DNA of 64,000 nt. Source: Bdellovibrio bacteriovorus (lineage in GTDB: Bacteria; Bdellovibrionota; Bdellovibrionia; Bdellovibrionales; Bdellovibrionaceae). The notes under the pieces are model-generated. The model saw only the letters and a program-made list of their open reading frames with translations, was not told the DNA's origin and did no database searches. Made by a program: the position numbers and the translations under genes. This document shows positions 17,767 to 26,233 of the stretch, piece by piece (the first letter of the stretch is position 1; each line of letters opens with the position of its first letter). The stretch spans positions 1 to 64,000 of the forward strand of contig NZ_LUKF01000007.1 in NCBI RefSeq assembly GCF_001592755.1, written 5' to 3'.

Positions 17767-18705
17767 GTGAAACTGCTTTCTCGAGTCGCCTTGGCTTTCA
17801 TTTTTATCGTTCCTGTATTTGTCTGTGCCGATATCTTTGGTCGTGATGATCGTAAAGATATCTTGCAAGTCCTTGCGAAGAATTCGCTCGCGCGTTCTGT
17901 CGCTGTCGGCGTCTTAAACAGCCTATGGACCGATCTTGGCAATGGTCACTCTTCTTTAGATATTAATAAAATGAGCGATTTCATGTGCCGGGATGAACGC
18001 TTCGCTAATCAAACAAGCATCGCTTACGCTTGCTCGGGCTTTTTAGTTGCTCCAGATCTTCTGATCACGGCCGGCCACTGTGCCGTGACCTTTGGTGAAA
18101 TCCGCGACGTTACTGATCAATATTGTGAAGTCTATACTTGGATGTTTGACTACGATTCAAAAATGAATCCCTCAAAGATCGCCAACGACAAGATCTTTAA
18201 GTGCAAAGAAATCATCTATGCAACGGTGAGTGAGAAGGGCGAAAACCATGACTTTGCCCTAATTCGCTTGGATCGCCCGACCGTCAACAGAATGCCTTTT
18301 AAAATATCAGACAAATCAGTGCAGATGAACGAACCCGTGACGATGTTGGGTTTTCCAATGGGACTTCCACTGAAGTACACTGACAATGCAAAAGTATTTC
18401 TACCGCAATATCGCAGTCGATCTTTTTTGACGGACTTAGATGCCTTTTCCGGGAATAGCGGTAGCCCCGTCTTTAATGCAAAAAATGAGATCGTGGGTGT
18501 TCTTATTGGCGGAAATCCTGGTATTTCCACCTATGCTGATCCCGTTCAAGGATGCGAAAGATATAATAGTTGTGATTCTAAAGGTGCTAACTGCAAAAGC
18601 CTGGCACCAAGCTATCCCCTTCAGGGATTTCCGAACACCTTTTCTGAAGTGCAGAGTCTTCTGTTTTATAAAGATATTATCAATAAAAGTATGAGTTCAA
18701 AATAG
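17767..18705 (+). CDS. Secreted trypsin-like serine protease (S1/V8 type)
   Basis: The 312-residue protein starts at GTG after AGGATAGGAA and has a signal peptide (about 1-21, ending VFVCAD). The catalytic triad is visible: His in LITAGHCAV, Asp in NHDFALIRLD and Ser in FSGNSGSPVF. The SGNSGSP form is closer to V8/glutamyl endopeptidase-like enzymes than to trypsin. Bdellovibrio uses many secreted proteases against prey protein; that role is inferred. The gene has its own terminator, shared with the convergent lipoprotein gene. Confidence 0.88.
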   Translation: MKLLSRVALAFIFIVPVFVCADIFGRDDRKDILQVLAKNSLARSVAVGVLNSLWTDLGNGHSSLDINKMSDFMCRDERFANQTSIAYACSGFLVAPDLLITAGHCAVTFGEIRDVTDQYCEVYTWMFDYDSKMNPSKIANDKIFKCKEIIYATVSEKGENHDFALIRLDRPTVNRMPFKISDKSVQMNEPVTMLGFPMGLPLKYTDNAKVFLPQYRSRSFLTDLDAFSGNSGSPVFNAKNEIVGVLIGGNPGISTYADPVQGCERYNSCDSKGANCKSLAPSYPLQGFPNTFSEVQSLLFYKDIINKSMSSK

Positions 18706-18717
18706 TCTACAAATAAA

Positions 18718-18746
18718 AACAGCTTCCTACTGGGAAGCTGTTTTTT
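18718..18746. terminator. Bidirectional terminator between protease and lipoprotein genes
   Basis: AACAGCTTCC pairs with GGAAGCTGTT around a four-base loop, with T runs on both sides when read on either strand. It ends both convergent genes. Confidence 0.9.
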
Positions 18747-18775
18747 GATCGCATCAGTTTGCGGGAATTTCATCA

Positions 18776-19363
18776 CTATTCGCAGTTCATCTCATTCCAA
18801 TGCTGCTTCACATGAGCTACGTAAGCCTGGAATACATCGGTAAGGGCTCCGCAAAGATCTTTTCTGCCCTTGCCACAAGAGTCTCTTTCTTCACCCAGCT
18901 TCACGCGTTCTTCATTCACATAAAGGGCTGCATACCAAGGCTTGTATTTCATAGAACAGACTTGATCATCACTTTGAGCTTCAGCTTCACAAATGCTGGA
19001 GCCACTTAAGATGGTTTTTAATTCGCTTAGATTGCTTGAATTCAAACAGCGCTTTTCTAAAACGTTGTTCGCATCATCAACCAGTTGAATAGAACCTGAT
19101 TCAGTAGAGATCACTAGACGGTAGGGTGTTACTTCTGTGGCTTTTGCCGAAACAGAAGTTTGCTCGTCAGAAATATTGGGAATTTCAATGAAAGTGACTG
19201 CCTTTGCCATGGAAGAATCTGCTTCATCAGAAATCTGTGGCGGCATATTGATGGAAACGTCGGTCGAAGCCAAGTCCCCTTGCCCTTGCAGTGCGCTTTG
19301 ACTGCAGTTTTGGAATCCCAAAACGAGACACAGTATCCCGATGAGTGCCAAACCTCTTTTCAC
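18776..19363 (-). CDS. Putative lipoprotein with FQNC lipobox
   Basis: I place the start at a GTG near 19363 because GGGGGAA lies just upstream; an ATG at 19411 would add a polar N-terminal extension before the signal peptide. The product then begins VKRGLALIGILCLVLGFQNCS, a typical lipoprotein signal except that the residues before Cys are Phe-Gln-Asn. The mature part (about 175 residues) has an acidic Ser/Asp-rich segment, then a Cys-containing domain of unknown type with CSMKYKPWYAALYV near its middle. Function unknown. A second protein with the same lipobox is at 34112. Confidence 0.65.
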   Translation of the reverse strand: MKRGLALIGILCLVLGFQNCSQSALQGQGDLASTDVSINMPPQISDEADSSMAKAVTFIEIPNISDEQTSVSAKATEVTPYRLVISTESGSIQLVDDANNVLEKRCLNSSNLSELKTILSGSSICEAEAQSDDQVCSMKYKPWYAALYVNEERVKLGEERDSCGKGRKDLCGALTDVFQAYVAHVKQHWNEMNCE

Positions 19364-19466
19364 AAATTCCCCCTTTTTCCCCGTCTCGTAATGAATAAAG
19401 GCAATATTCATTCCGACTCCAGTCCTTCGTAATATCGGGATAAGGTGTTAGAAACTTAACGCTGTC

Positions 19467-21764
19467 TTAAGAGTTCACAGAGGTCGTTTCGGCTTCAGAA
19501 ACGCAGTATTTTTGAACCAATTCGATAACAGTTTGCTTGCGCACAGGCTTACCCGCATGATTGTCGGCACCGGCCGCTAAGCTCTTTTCGATATCTTCAG
19601 CAAAACTATTGGCAGAAACGACGATCACTGGAGTTCTTTTGCGCTCTTGAATTCGTTCGAGATCCCGCAACTTGCGGATTGTATCAAGACCAGACATCTC
19701 GGGCATTTGAACATCCATAAAAATAAGGTCGTAATCGTAGCGCTCCCATTTTTCTAAACACTCATAGCCGTTGAAGGCGGAATCTGCATGGATATTCTCG
19801 AGCTTACGAATATAGGCTTTCAAAAGAGTGTGGTTTTCTTCCATGTCATCCACAATAAGGATACGACGCTGATTTTCCGTAGCGGCCTTTTTGATTTCCT
19901 TCGTCAGTGCTGCACTCATCTTCGTTGTCCAACGCACGTTCCAGTTTTCTGCCTTTCGACTTTGCATTTGGACCGAAAAGTAAAAGCGTGAGCCCATGTA
20001 TTGTTCGCTTTCACAGTGAAGCTCCCCACCCATCTCTTGCACGATTTTTTTCGAAATACTTAGTCCCAAACCGGTCCCACCGAAACGACGCGTGACCGAA
20101 GAGTCTTCCTGACCGAACTCATCGAAAATTTTTCGTAGGTTTTCTTTTGCGATTCCAACACCGGTGTCTTTAACTTCGAACAGGAAATATTCTGATTGCG
20201 AGTCCTTCCCGGGATAAGGCTGTACGGTCAGCTCGATACTTCCGCGGTCTGTGAACTTCACGGCGTTTCCAAGAAGATTCATCAAAATTTGTTTTAAGCG
20301 CAAAGAGTCCCCGACAACCCAACGATCTTGCTCAGGGCCGTGGAAATAAAACTTCAATCCCTTACGCAGAATAGATGTGGCCACCAAGGCATCCACTTCT
20401 CGCACCAGATCACTCAATAAAAACTCGCGCCGCTCTAACTGCATTCGGCCAGACTCAAATTTAGAAAAATCCAGGATGTTATTAAGCATGCTTAAAAGCG
20501 TTTCGCCAGAGCTCTGCAGGGACCGCAGAAGTTCGTTTTGTTCTAAAGTCAGCGGAGTTTCCGCTAACAGCTCAGAAGACCCTAACATAGAGTTTAAGGG
20601 CGTGCGGATTTCATGGCTCATCGTCGATAGAAACAAGGACTTTATTTTTGTTGCTGCTTCGGCCTTATCGCGGGATTCCAGCAACTCTTTAAGAGCGGCT
20701 TTATCCTGATTCACCACATATTTTCCCGTCAACCACACCATCAGCGTTAGCAAGAAGTAAGCACCCATGGCGACAAAGCCGAAAAAGAACATACGGAAAT
20801 AAAGACCAGAATAGGCTTCCGATTTTTCTTGATAGATCACCATGTGCCAAGGGCGACCCTTGATAGGCTTTGCATATGTGATGTAGGTTTTGCCATCAGC
20901 CCCCGCGAAATCTTGAAGTTTCGCTCCTTGGATATTGAATACTTTTTGGGACAGTGTCGGCAGTTTCTTAAACTCATCTCGGCTAAAAGCTCTTAGATAT
21001 TTAAAATCTAAAAGAGGCAGATCACGCGCGATCAAAGGCAACACCGGCCGACCATGATTGTCGACGATGATCACTCCGCCGGTTTCCCCTAAACGGAATG
21101 CCCCCAAACGATGAGCGATGTCTCCGGCAAGAGTATCAATCCCTACGACGGCGACAAGCTTTCCATCTTTATAAGCGCCTGTCGTCGTACTGAACATGAC
21201 TTTTTCCATGTAGCCTTTGTCGAAATAAAAGTCAGAAAAGTTGATTCCGACATTTTTTTCGTTCATGTGCCACCACTGCATATCCGGATCGGTGTTGTAG
21301 CCTGGAGCAAGGAATTCTTCATGAATGAAGTATTGTGGGTCGTTATAACGAGTGTTTGCAAATAAGGAGTAGTCACGAAGAACCACGTAAACGTAGGAAC
21401 TTTTACCGAAGTACTTCTTTGCTAGCTCGGGTCCCAAGGCGAAGTAAGCGTTGAACTGGGTTGAGTGTGGAGCAATTGTCATCGCCGCAAAGTTACGAAA
21501 CTGTTCGACTCTCATCGCAGGTGGCATCACCTCAAAAAGATCCACGATGCTTTTAAGGCGCTGTACATTGGCTTCAAGACTGGATATTTCGTTATTCGTT
21601 CTTTCGACCTCGCGACTTAACGCGGGATCCATCCTTTCGCGGATCGAGCGCTGCTCAGAAATAAATAAATGAGTGCCATAGACGGCGAGCACTAGAAGCA
21701 GAACTAGTGTCGTCGTAAGCTGGTTGAGCAGAAAGATATGGACAAGGGTCAGCTTTTTTTTCAT
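19467..21764 (-). CDS. Hybrid sensor histidine kinase with Cache-like sensor and receiver domain
   Basis: This 765-residue protein has a membrane helix near residues 12-32, a periplasmic sensor of double-Cache type (about 40-315) with GKLVAVVGIDTLAGDIA, a second helix (about 325-348), and a HisKA domain with the phospho-accepting His384 in MSHEIRTPLN. A HATPase domain (NLLGNAVKF, DTGVGIA and GGTGLGLS) and a C-terminal receiver domain (ILIVDD and the phospho-acceptor Asp in LIFMDVQMPEM) follow. No response regulator with a DNA-binding domain lies nearby, so output is likely through a phosphotransfer protein encoded elsewhere. Ligand unknown. Confidence 0.93.
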   Translation of the reverse strand: MKKKLTLVHIFLLNQLTTTLVLLLVLAVYGTHLFISEQRSIRERMDPALSREVERTNNEISSLEANVQRLKSIVDLFEVMPPAMRVEQFRNFAAMTIAPHSTQFNAYFALGPELAKKYFGKSSYVYVVLRDYSLFANTRYNDPQYFIHEEFLAPGYNTDPDMQWWHMNEKNVGINFSDFYFDKGYMEKVMFSTTTGAYKDGKLVAVVGIDTLAGDIAHRLGAFRLGETGGVIIVDNHGRPVLPLIARDLPLLDFKYLRAFSRDEFKKLPTLSQKVFNIQGAKLQDFAGADGKTYITYAKPIKGRPWHMVIYQEKSEAYSGLYFRMFFFGFVAMGAYFLLTLMVWLTGKYVVNQDKAALKELLESRDKAEAATKIKSLFLSTMSHEIRTPLNSMLGSSELLAETPLTLEQNELLRSLQSSGETLLSMLNNILDFSKFESGRMQLERREFLLSDLVREVDALVATSILRKGLKFYFHGPEQDRWVVGDSLRLKQILMNLLGNAVKFTDRGSIELTVQPYPGKDSQSEYFLFEVKDTGVGIAKENLRKIFDEFGQEDSSVTRRFGGTGLGLSISKKIVQEMGGELHCESEQYMGSRFYFSVQMQSRKAENWNVRWTTKMSAALTKEIKKAATENQRRILIVDDMEENHTLLKAYIRKLENIHADSAFNGYECLEKWERYDYDLIFMDVQMPEMSGLDTIRKLRDLERIQERKRTPVIVVSANSFAEDIEKSLAAGADNHAGKPVRKQTVIELVQKYCVSEAETTSVNS

Positions 21765-21782
21765 GCACCTTTAAACGGACAG

Positions 21783-23627
21783 CTAAAAATTAATACCTAA
21801 TCCCACAGTTCCGTAGAAAGTAGTCAATTTAGCACCACTGCCGTCAGAGCTTTTCTCGAAATAATAGTTTTTCAAACCAAATCCGGCCTCTCCGAAGAAG
21901 CTAGGGGTCCACAAAACTTTTCCATGGAAATTCAGAACGTAGTCGTCGCCCAGGGTGATATCACTGTCAGTCGACGACACATACTTGATGAACTCCATGT
22001 CCACCCACTTTGGATAGTTCATGAACGGAATTTTACTGAACCAGGTATCAATGGATTTCGGCATCGAACGCGCCCAGAAAAGGCCCACGCCTAACTTCGG
22101 AACATTGGCGTCTCCTAAAGTCATTGCTTCGTAAGCGACAATCGCTCCCACTGTTTCATCTTTTTCCCAAAGTCCCGGAGTGAATCTATAGCGAAGATCC
22201 GCTTCGGCCACTTTCAAATCGACATTCTCACTAGCGCCTGACTCATCTGTGGCTGGCAACTGGGTTAAAGACGTAAAGTAGCGAGCGCTTACACCCCATC
22301 TTTGCTTTGAAAGCCAGTAGTTTTGCGCGCCAAAAATATCGTTGAACCACCAAGACACGTGACCTTCACCTAGCATAACGAAGTCACCGTCAGTCGTTAC
22401 AACACCGGTCAGACGTAAACTCGCCTCCCCGGCGCCCGCTCGGTAAATTTCAAGATAGGATTTGTGCGTGGCTTTTTCGCCTTGCACATCGAGGTAAACG
22501 GTATTGTTCGCAAACTTTTGCGGAGCTTCGAACTCCCACGTTTGCATGTTGTCAGCGGCGTCGCGGACCTGCATTTGATCTTTGGATTTATAAGTCCCTT
22601 TGATGGCTCGATCGGAAATAAAACGACGATCCTGTTGGCGTGGCGGATTTTGGATTTCCAACTCATAACTGAAAATACCGCCGGACTTTCCAGGAATTAC
22701 CAAGCGAGATTTTTTTACCGGAAAATCCGCCGCCCACAAATCACGAGCTTCGGCGATCGTGCTTTGAAAACCCAAAATCTGCGTGATTTTACCATAGTCA
22801 TTGCCAGAGATCGTTTTTGCTTCTGCTTTTAGAGGCTTCGGCATTTCACCTGTGATGGTCACATGATCTTTCTTTTCCGATTCAATCATGTCTTTTACAA
22901 TCGGTGCCACCGGTTCAGAAACGAATTCATACGTTGCATTCGTGCTGAGAGTTGCAAGAAACTGCACGGGAGTTCCCACGGCCACTTCCTCGCCGCCTTT
23001 GAGTTTCTTTTCATCATTTTGAAAAATCACTCGCGGAGTCGTCGAAGATTTCGCGAGTCCCAGTTGCACGCCGGATTCTTTCACTTCAACCGCATAGTTT
23101 TGAGTACACATTCCAGAATAACCACGACCTACTTCAGAGCGGATACAGAAGTGAAATCTTTCACCATCTTTCCACTGAGGACCGTCAGATCCACGCACAC
23201 CCTTGAAGGACCATGTTCCTTTTCCGTCCGCCGCTTTTTTCCAAAGTTCTTTACCCTGCTCGTTGATGACCGAAATATCACCGCCGGGAACAAGCTCAGT
23301 GTCCCAAGTGAAATTCAATGTGTCGCCTTCAAGTTTTGCCGTGAACGAGTTGTTATTGAAAGTGACGCCGTTGATATCTAACTCTTGGCCTTTTGATTTT
23401 TGCAAATCGAAATCGACGCGAGGATTTTTGATTTTGAGTTCTTGATCAACGACCGAAAAGAAAAGCGGTTTATCAAACTCTGTCATTTTCTTTTCGACGG
23501 TTGCCGCTGGCGCTTCCTGTTTCTTCGGCTCTTCTTTTTTTGCGGCTTCAGTCTTCGGCGCTTCTTGTGCAAAAGCAAACTGTGAAAAACACCAGCTGCA
23601 AATCAATGATGCAATAACCAATTTCAC
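21783..23627 (-). CDS. Secreted protein with C-terminal outer-membrane barrel
   Basis: The 614-residue product starts at GTG after AGAGGGACG. It has a signal peptide, an Ala/Glu/Lys/Pro-rich linker (about 20-45), a large N-terminal part that looks beta-rich, and a C-terminal region (about 400-614) of alternating strands ending in the terminal aromatic signature GLGINF. That end fits assembly of a beta-barrel by the BAM machinery. The soluble part may bind peptidoglycan or polysaccharide; I do not recognise it. It is 18 bases upstream of the histidine kinase gene on the same strand and may be co-transcribed with it. Confidence 0.65.
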   Translation of the reverse strand: MKLVIASLICSWCFSQFAFAQEAPKTEAAKKEEPKKQEAPAATVEKKMTEFDKPLFFSVVDQELKIKNPRVDFDLQKSKGQELDINGVTFNNNSFTAKLEGDTLNFTWDTELVPGGDISVINEQGKELWKKAADGKGTWSFKGVRGSDGPQWKDGERFHFCIRSEVGRGYSGMCTQNYAVEVKESGVQLGLAKSSTTPRVIFQNDEKKLKGGEEVAVGTPVQFLATLSTNATYEFVSEPVAPIVKDMIESEKKDHVTITGEMPKPLKAEAKTISGNDYGKITQILGFQSTIAEARDLWAADFPVKKSRLVIPGKSGGIFSYELEIQNPPRQQDRRFISDRAIKGTYKSKDQMQVRDAADNMQTWEFEAPQKFANNTVYLDVQGEKATHKSYLEIYRAGAGEASLRLTGVVTTDGDFVMLGEGHVSWWFNDIFGAQNYWLSKQRWGVSARYFTSLTQLPATDESGASENVDLKVAEADLRYRFTPGLWEKDETVGAIVAYEAMTLGDANVPKLGVGLFWARSMPKSIDTWFSKIPFMNYPKWVDMEFIKYVSSTDSDITLGDDYVLNFHGKVLWTPSFFGEAGFGLKNYYFEKSSDGSGAKLTTFYGTVGLGINF

Positions 23628-23850
23628 GAAACGTCCCTCTTTTGAATTGCTGTAGATTGTTAAAGAATAAACTAATTAGTACTCTGAGAGACATTAAATC
23701 CTGGAAGCTCAGACCTTGTGCCAGAAACCTGCGGTCACTTTGCCGGAACGAATCAACCCCGCTCACCCTAAATAGTGCATTGCATTTGCATTGCCTGCTA
23801 CCCGTGGGTGAAATAGCCTCCCTTACGCAATCAACCTTAGGAGGGTTTTA

Positions 23851-24234
23851 ATGAAATCACTTATCGTAGCAGCTTTGGTTCTTATGGGTTCTTCTGCAAT
23901 GGCTGAAACTATTTTCAACTGCGCAGTTCCAGAGAGCAAATTCGTATCAATGAACATCGACCTAGCTGACGACCAATCAGCAGACTTCGTAACAGTTTCT
24001 TTGAGCGAAAAATCAAAACAATCGATTTTCTTCTCTCAGATGGATAAAGGCGCTGTAACAGAGCAATTGAACAACGGTTTCTTGCAACTTCTAGCTTTGA
24101 CTGACAAGTCAGCTCAAGAAGACGGCGTTATCAAAAACACAGGTTTCCTAGCTATTGGTAAAGAAGCAGACGGTTCATTCGGCGGCTTCCTAGCAGCTAA
24201 CGGCAACATCTACCCACTTTCTTGCTCTAAGTAA
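23851..24234 (+). CDS. Small secreted protein of unknown function
   Basis: The 127-residue product has a perfect ribosome site (AGGAGGG) and a signal peptide MKSLIVAALVLMGSSAMA, then a mature domain with two Cys (FNCAV near the start and SCSK at the end) that may form a disulfide. The mature part has no known motif. Codon use is strongly biased towards A/C-ending codons (many AAC, GAC, CTA and CTT), which suggests high expression. Its signal peptide resembles that of the small gene at 28004. It carries its own terminator. Confidence 0.7.
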   Translation: MKSLIVAALVLMGSSAMAETIFNCAVPESKFVSMNIDLADDQSADFVTVSLSEKSKQSIFFSQMDKGAVTEQLNNGFLQLLALTDKSAQEDGVIKNTGFLAIGKEADGSFGGFLAANGNIYPLSCSK

Positions 24235-24257
24235 TTAGAACGAAAAATGGAGAGTTG

Positions 24258-24284
24258 AAAAGGCACCTTCGGGTGCCTTTTTTA
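24258..24284 (+). terminator. Terminator of the small secreted protein gene
   Basis: AAAGGCACC pairs with GGTGCCTTT around a TTCG tetraloop, followed by a T run. Confidence 0.9.
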
Positions 24285-24406
24285 TTTTGGAAGAGAGTCT
24301 CAGGGTAAAGCCAGCAACGGGGACAGTGAATGAACACCGTACCTCGGCAGAACCGAATCCAACAATCACTTCACGACTCCAGATTTTAATCAAAAAAGAG
24401 ACTAAG

Positions 24407-24427
24407 TTACTGCCACCGTGGCAGTAA
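24407..24427. repeat. 21-bp palindrome, copy 1
   Basis: TTACTGCCAC and GTGGCAGTAA are perfect inverted arms around a single C. Related copies are at 24499 and 24777. Confidence 0.75.
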
Positions 24428-24498
24428 GCAAATGCGTCACACGCAAAACCGTGAATCAGTATGATCGGGCCGTCGCAAAATGGGAGCTTCTTAGCCGC

Positions 24499-24519
24499 TT
24501 ACTTCCACGGTGGAAGTAA
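24499..24519. repeat. 21-bp palindrome, copy 2
   Basis: TTACTTCCAC and GTGGAAGTAA are perfect inverted arms around a single G. Relative to copy 1 the G at position 6 is T and its partner C is A, so pairing is kept. Confidence 0.75.
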
Positions 24520-24761
24520 AATGAAGTTCCATGATTATCGTACTTCTGTTTGATTAGATTAATTAATGGGAAGCGAAATGTTTCGGTGATAACCGCCACC
24601 AATCTGTGCCCAACGGATTTGGATGAAATCTTACCTTTCGATTGGAAAAATTAATTCGATATTTGTGGGAGAGCTAACCGACCCAACTCCACTTCTCTTG
24701 CCCGACCAGATTCCGGAATAAAAGAACCCGGTACCTTTTCAACACAAACGGAAGCAGGTAC

Positions 24762-24797
24762 CTTTCACGGTGGAAGTTACTGCCACGGTGGCAGTAA
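24762..24797. repeat. Tandem palindromes, copy 3 plus a half-size relative
   Basis: TTACTGCCAC-G-GTGGCAGTAA (24777-24797) is directly preceded by a related inverted repeat CTTTCAC-G-GTGGAAG (24762-24776) with one mismatch. Such tandem arrangement is typical of operator sites or extragenic palindromes. Confidence 0.7.
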
Positions 24798-25014
24798 GTA
24801 TTTGCGCTAGAATATCAAGTAATTGGCACCCGAATTATCAATCATCCAGCGAGTTCGAAAAATCCACCACAAACGAAATCACGGCAAAGCCCAGACCCAA
24901 AAACACCGAACGTCCCAATAGATTCCAAAATAAAACAAATCCCTCGTTATCACGAAGACAGTTCATCCCAGTTTTTTAGAATTATTCGAAGAAACGAACA
25001 TCGAATCCAGCAAA

Positions 25015-25181
25015 GATTTGCGGATGTAAGTGCTACCTGCCTTAGCTGACTGGTCCGAAGAGAGGCCTTTGCCGGCGCATGAATGCGCGAACCGCCCAAA
25101 GGGCGGCGGCAACGAGCCCGGAAGGCGTGCCGACCGAAGCGACCAGCCAGCTAAGGCAGGCAGCACTTCCATCCGCAAATC
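25015..25181. repeat. Structured intergenic element, copy 1
   Basis: Arms at 25015-25055 and 25141-25181 form a 41-bp closing stem with three mismatches. Inside, TTGCCG/CGGCAA (25069-25074 with 25107-25112) closes a three-way junction holding hairpins GCGCAT/ATGCGC (25075-25088) and CCGCCC/GGGCGG with AAA loop (25092-25106), joined by GAA. The following strand GAGCCCGGAAGGCGTGCC (25114-25131) is almost identical in copy 2 at 53181. The same fold with different stem sequences occurs there. Ends are GATTTG and CAAATC. It lies downstream of the rpsI terminator. Which strand is transcribed, if any, is unknown. Confidence 0.75.
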
Positions 25182-25217
25182 CACCGCAAGAACGACGACC
25201 GACCCAGAGAAAAAAGC

Positions 25218-25248
25218 AAAAAAAAAGGGAGCTGAAACAGCTCCCTTT
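25218..25248 (-). terminator. rplM-rpsI operon terminator
   Basis: On the minus strand GGGAGCTG pairs with CAGCTCCC around TTT and is followed by nine T. Confidence 0.92.
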
Positions 25249-25270
25249 CCCGTCCGATAACCCGAAACGA

Positions 25271-25669
25271 TTAACGTTTAGAGTATTGGAATCTACGACG
25301 AGCGCCGGCTTTACCGTATTTTTTACGCTCAACCATACGAGGATCACGCATAACGAATCCAGCTTTCTTAAGAGTTCCTTTGAACTCCGCATTGAAAGCG
25401 ATCAAAGCACGAGTGATACCCAAACGGATTGCACCAGCTTGTCCAGACTCACCACCACCAGAAACAGTGATTTTAGCGTCGAACTTGCCAAGTTGGCCCA
25501 ATAGATCAAGAGGCTGTACGATCACCATGCGTGATTGCATACGGCTCAAGTAATCATCAGATTTTTTTCCGTTGATTGTGATGTTGCCTTTACCAGGCTT
25601 CAAGAAAACGCGCGCAGAGCTCGTTTTTCTTCTTCCAGTTGCATAATAGAATTTATCTGCTGCTGCCAT
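25271..25669 (-). CDS. rpsI: Small ribosomal subunit protein uS9
   Basis: The 132-residue protein is of normal length. It shows [18 protein letters not shown] at the start, [21 protein letters not shown] in the middle and the basic tail [17 protein letters not shown] that reaches the ribosomal P site. It follows rplM after 13 bases in the usual L13-S9 operon. Confidence 0.98.
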   Translation of the reverse strand: MAAADKFYYATGRRKTSSARVFLKPGKGNITINGKKSDDYLSRMQSRMVIVQPLDLLGQLGKFDAKITVSGGGESGQAGAIRLGITRALIAFNAEFKGTLKKAGFVMRDPRMVERKKYGKAGARRRFQYSKR

Positions 25670-25682
25670 TGTCTATCTCCAA

Positions 25683-26123
25683 TTACTTCTTAGAAGGAAG
25701 TGTGTAAAGAGCTGGCTTTTGAGCAGCATGAGGATGCTCAGCACCAGTGTATGCCTTCATTTTCATGATAACTTGGCGAGAAAGCTTGTTTGTAGGAAGC
25801 ATTCCGCGAACAGCTTCGTGAATGATGAAAGTAGAATCTTTCTCTTTCGCTTGAGCTGCAGTCATCTCTTTCAAAGAACCGAAGAAGCGAGAGTGACGGT
25901 AGTATTTTTTGTCATCCCACTTAGTTCCAGAAAGCTCCATTTTGTCCGTGTTGATAACAACAACGAAGTCGCCAGTATCAACGTTAGGAGTGAAAATAGG
26001 TTTGTTCTTTCCACGAAGAATGTTTGCAACAGTTGTCGCTACACGACCGACCTTTTGGTCAGCGGCATCAACGATCCACCATTTTCTTTCAACTTCATCT
26101 GCTTTTGCATTGAAAGTTTTCAT
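25683..26123 (-). CDS. rplM: Large ribosomal subunit protein uL13
   Basis: The protein is 146 residues when started at ATG 26123 (MKTFNAKADEVERKWWIVDA). GGAGA six bases upstream supports this start over an in-frame ATG at 26141. Conserved segments are LRGKNKPIFTP, the HSRFFGSLKE stretch, EAVRGMLPTNKLSRQV and a final YTGAEHPHAAQ. First gene of the L13-S9 operon. Confidence 0.98.
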   Translation of the reverse strand: MKTFNAKADEVERKWWIVDAADQKVGRVATTVANILRGKNKPIFTPNVDTGDFVVVINTDKMELSGTKWDDKKYYRHSRFFGSLKEMTAAQAKEKDSTFIIHEAVRGMLPTNKLSRQVIMKMKAYTGAEHPHAAQKPALYTLPSKK

Positions 26124-26144
26124 TAGGGTCTCCAGTTTCATTTT

Positions 26145-26174
26145 GAATACGTCAGTTTTACCGTCTGCGTATTC
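26145..26174 (-). promoter_or_regulatory. Hairpin in the rplM leader
   Basis: GAATACG and CGTATTC pair perfectly and CAG/CTG continues the stem, about 20 bases before the rplM start. In other bacteria L13 controls its own operon through the leader; this is a candidate for such a site, but no conserved L13-leader motif is recognised. Confidence 0.4.
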
Positions 26175-26233
26175 GGCAAAAAATGTTTGAGTTTAACAAC
26201 GGGCTCTTACACTATTTTGCGGGAAGGGATGTT

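Larger units (their letters stand above)
24285..25014. other. Gene-free region (about 730 bp) with palindromes
   Basis: No convincing coding sequence is seen: the longest ORF lacks a ribosome site and normal composition. The segment holds three related 21-bp palindromes, two direct GGTACCTTT copies at about 24730 and 24758, and no clear transposase remnant. It is unusually long for this compact genome. It leads directly into the structured repeat at 25015-25181. Confidence 0.6.

Noticed and set aside
24730-24776. Remnant of an insertion sequence at the GGTACCTTT repeats
   Set aside because: Only two short direct repeats are visible; no transposase-like coding sequence or terminal repeats.
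24770-24979. ORF of 69 residues over the palindromes
   Set aside because: No ribosome site, unusual composition and it covers a palindrome; looks fortuitous.
25042-25392. Open frames across the structured element and the end of rpsI
   Set aside because: They overlap the rpsI gene and the folded element in other frames; no start signals.
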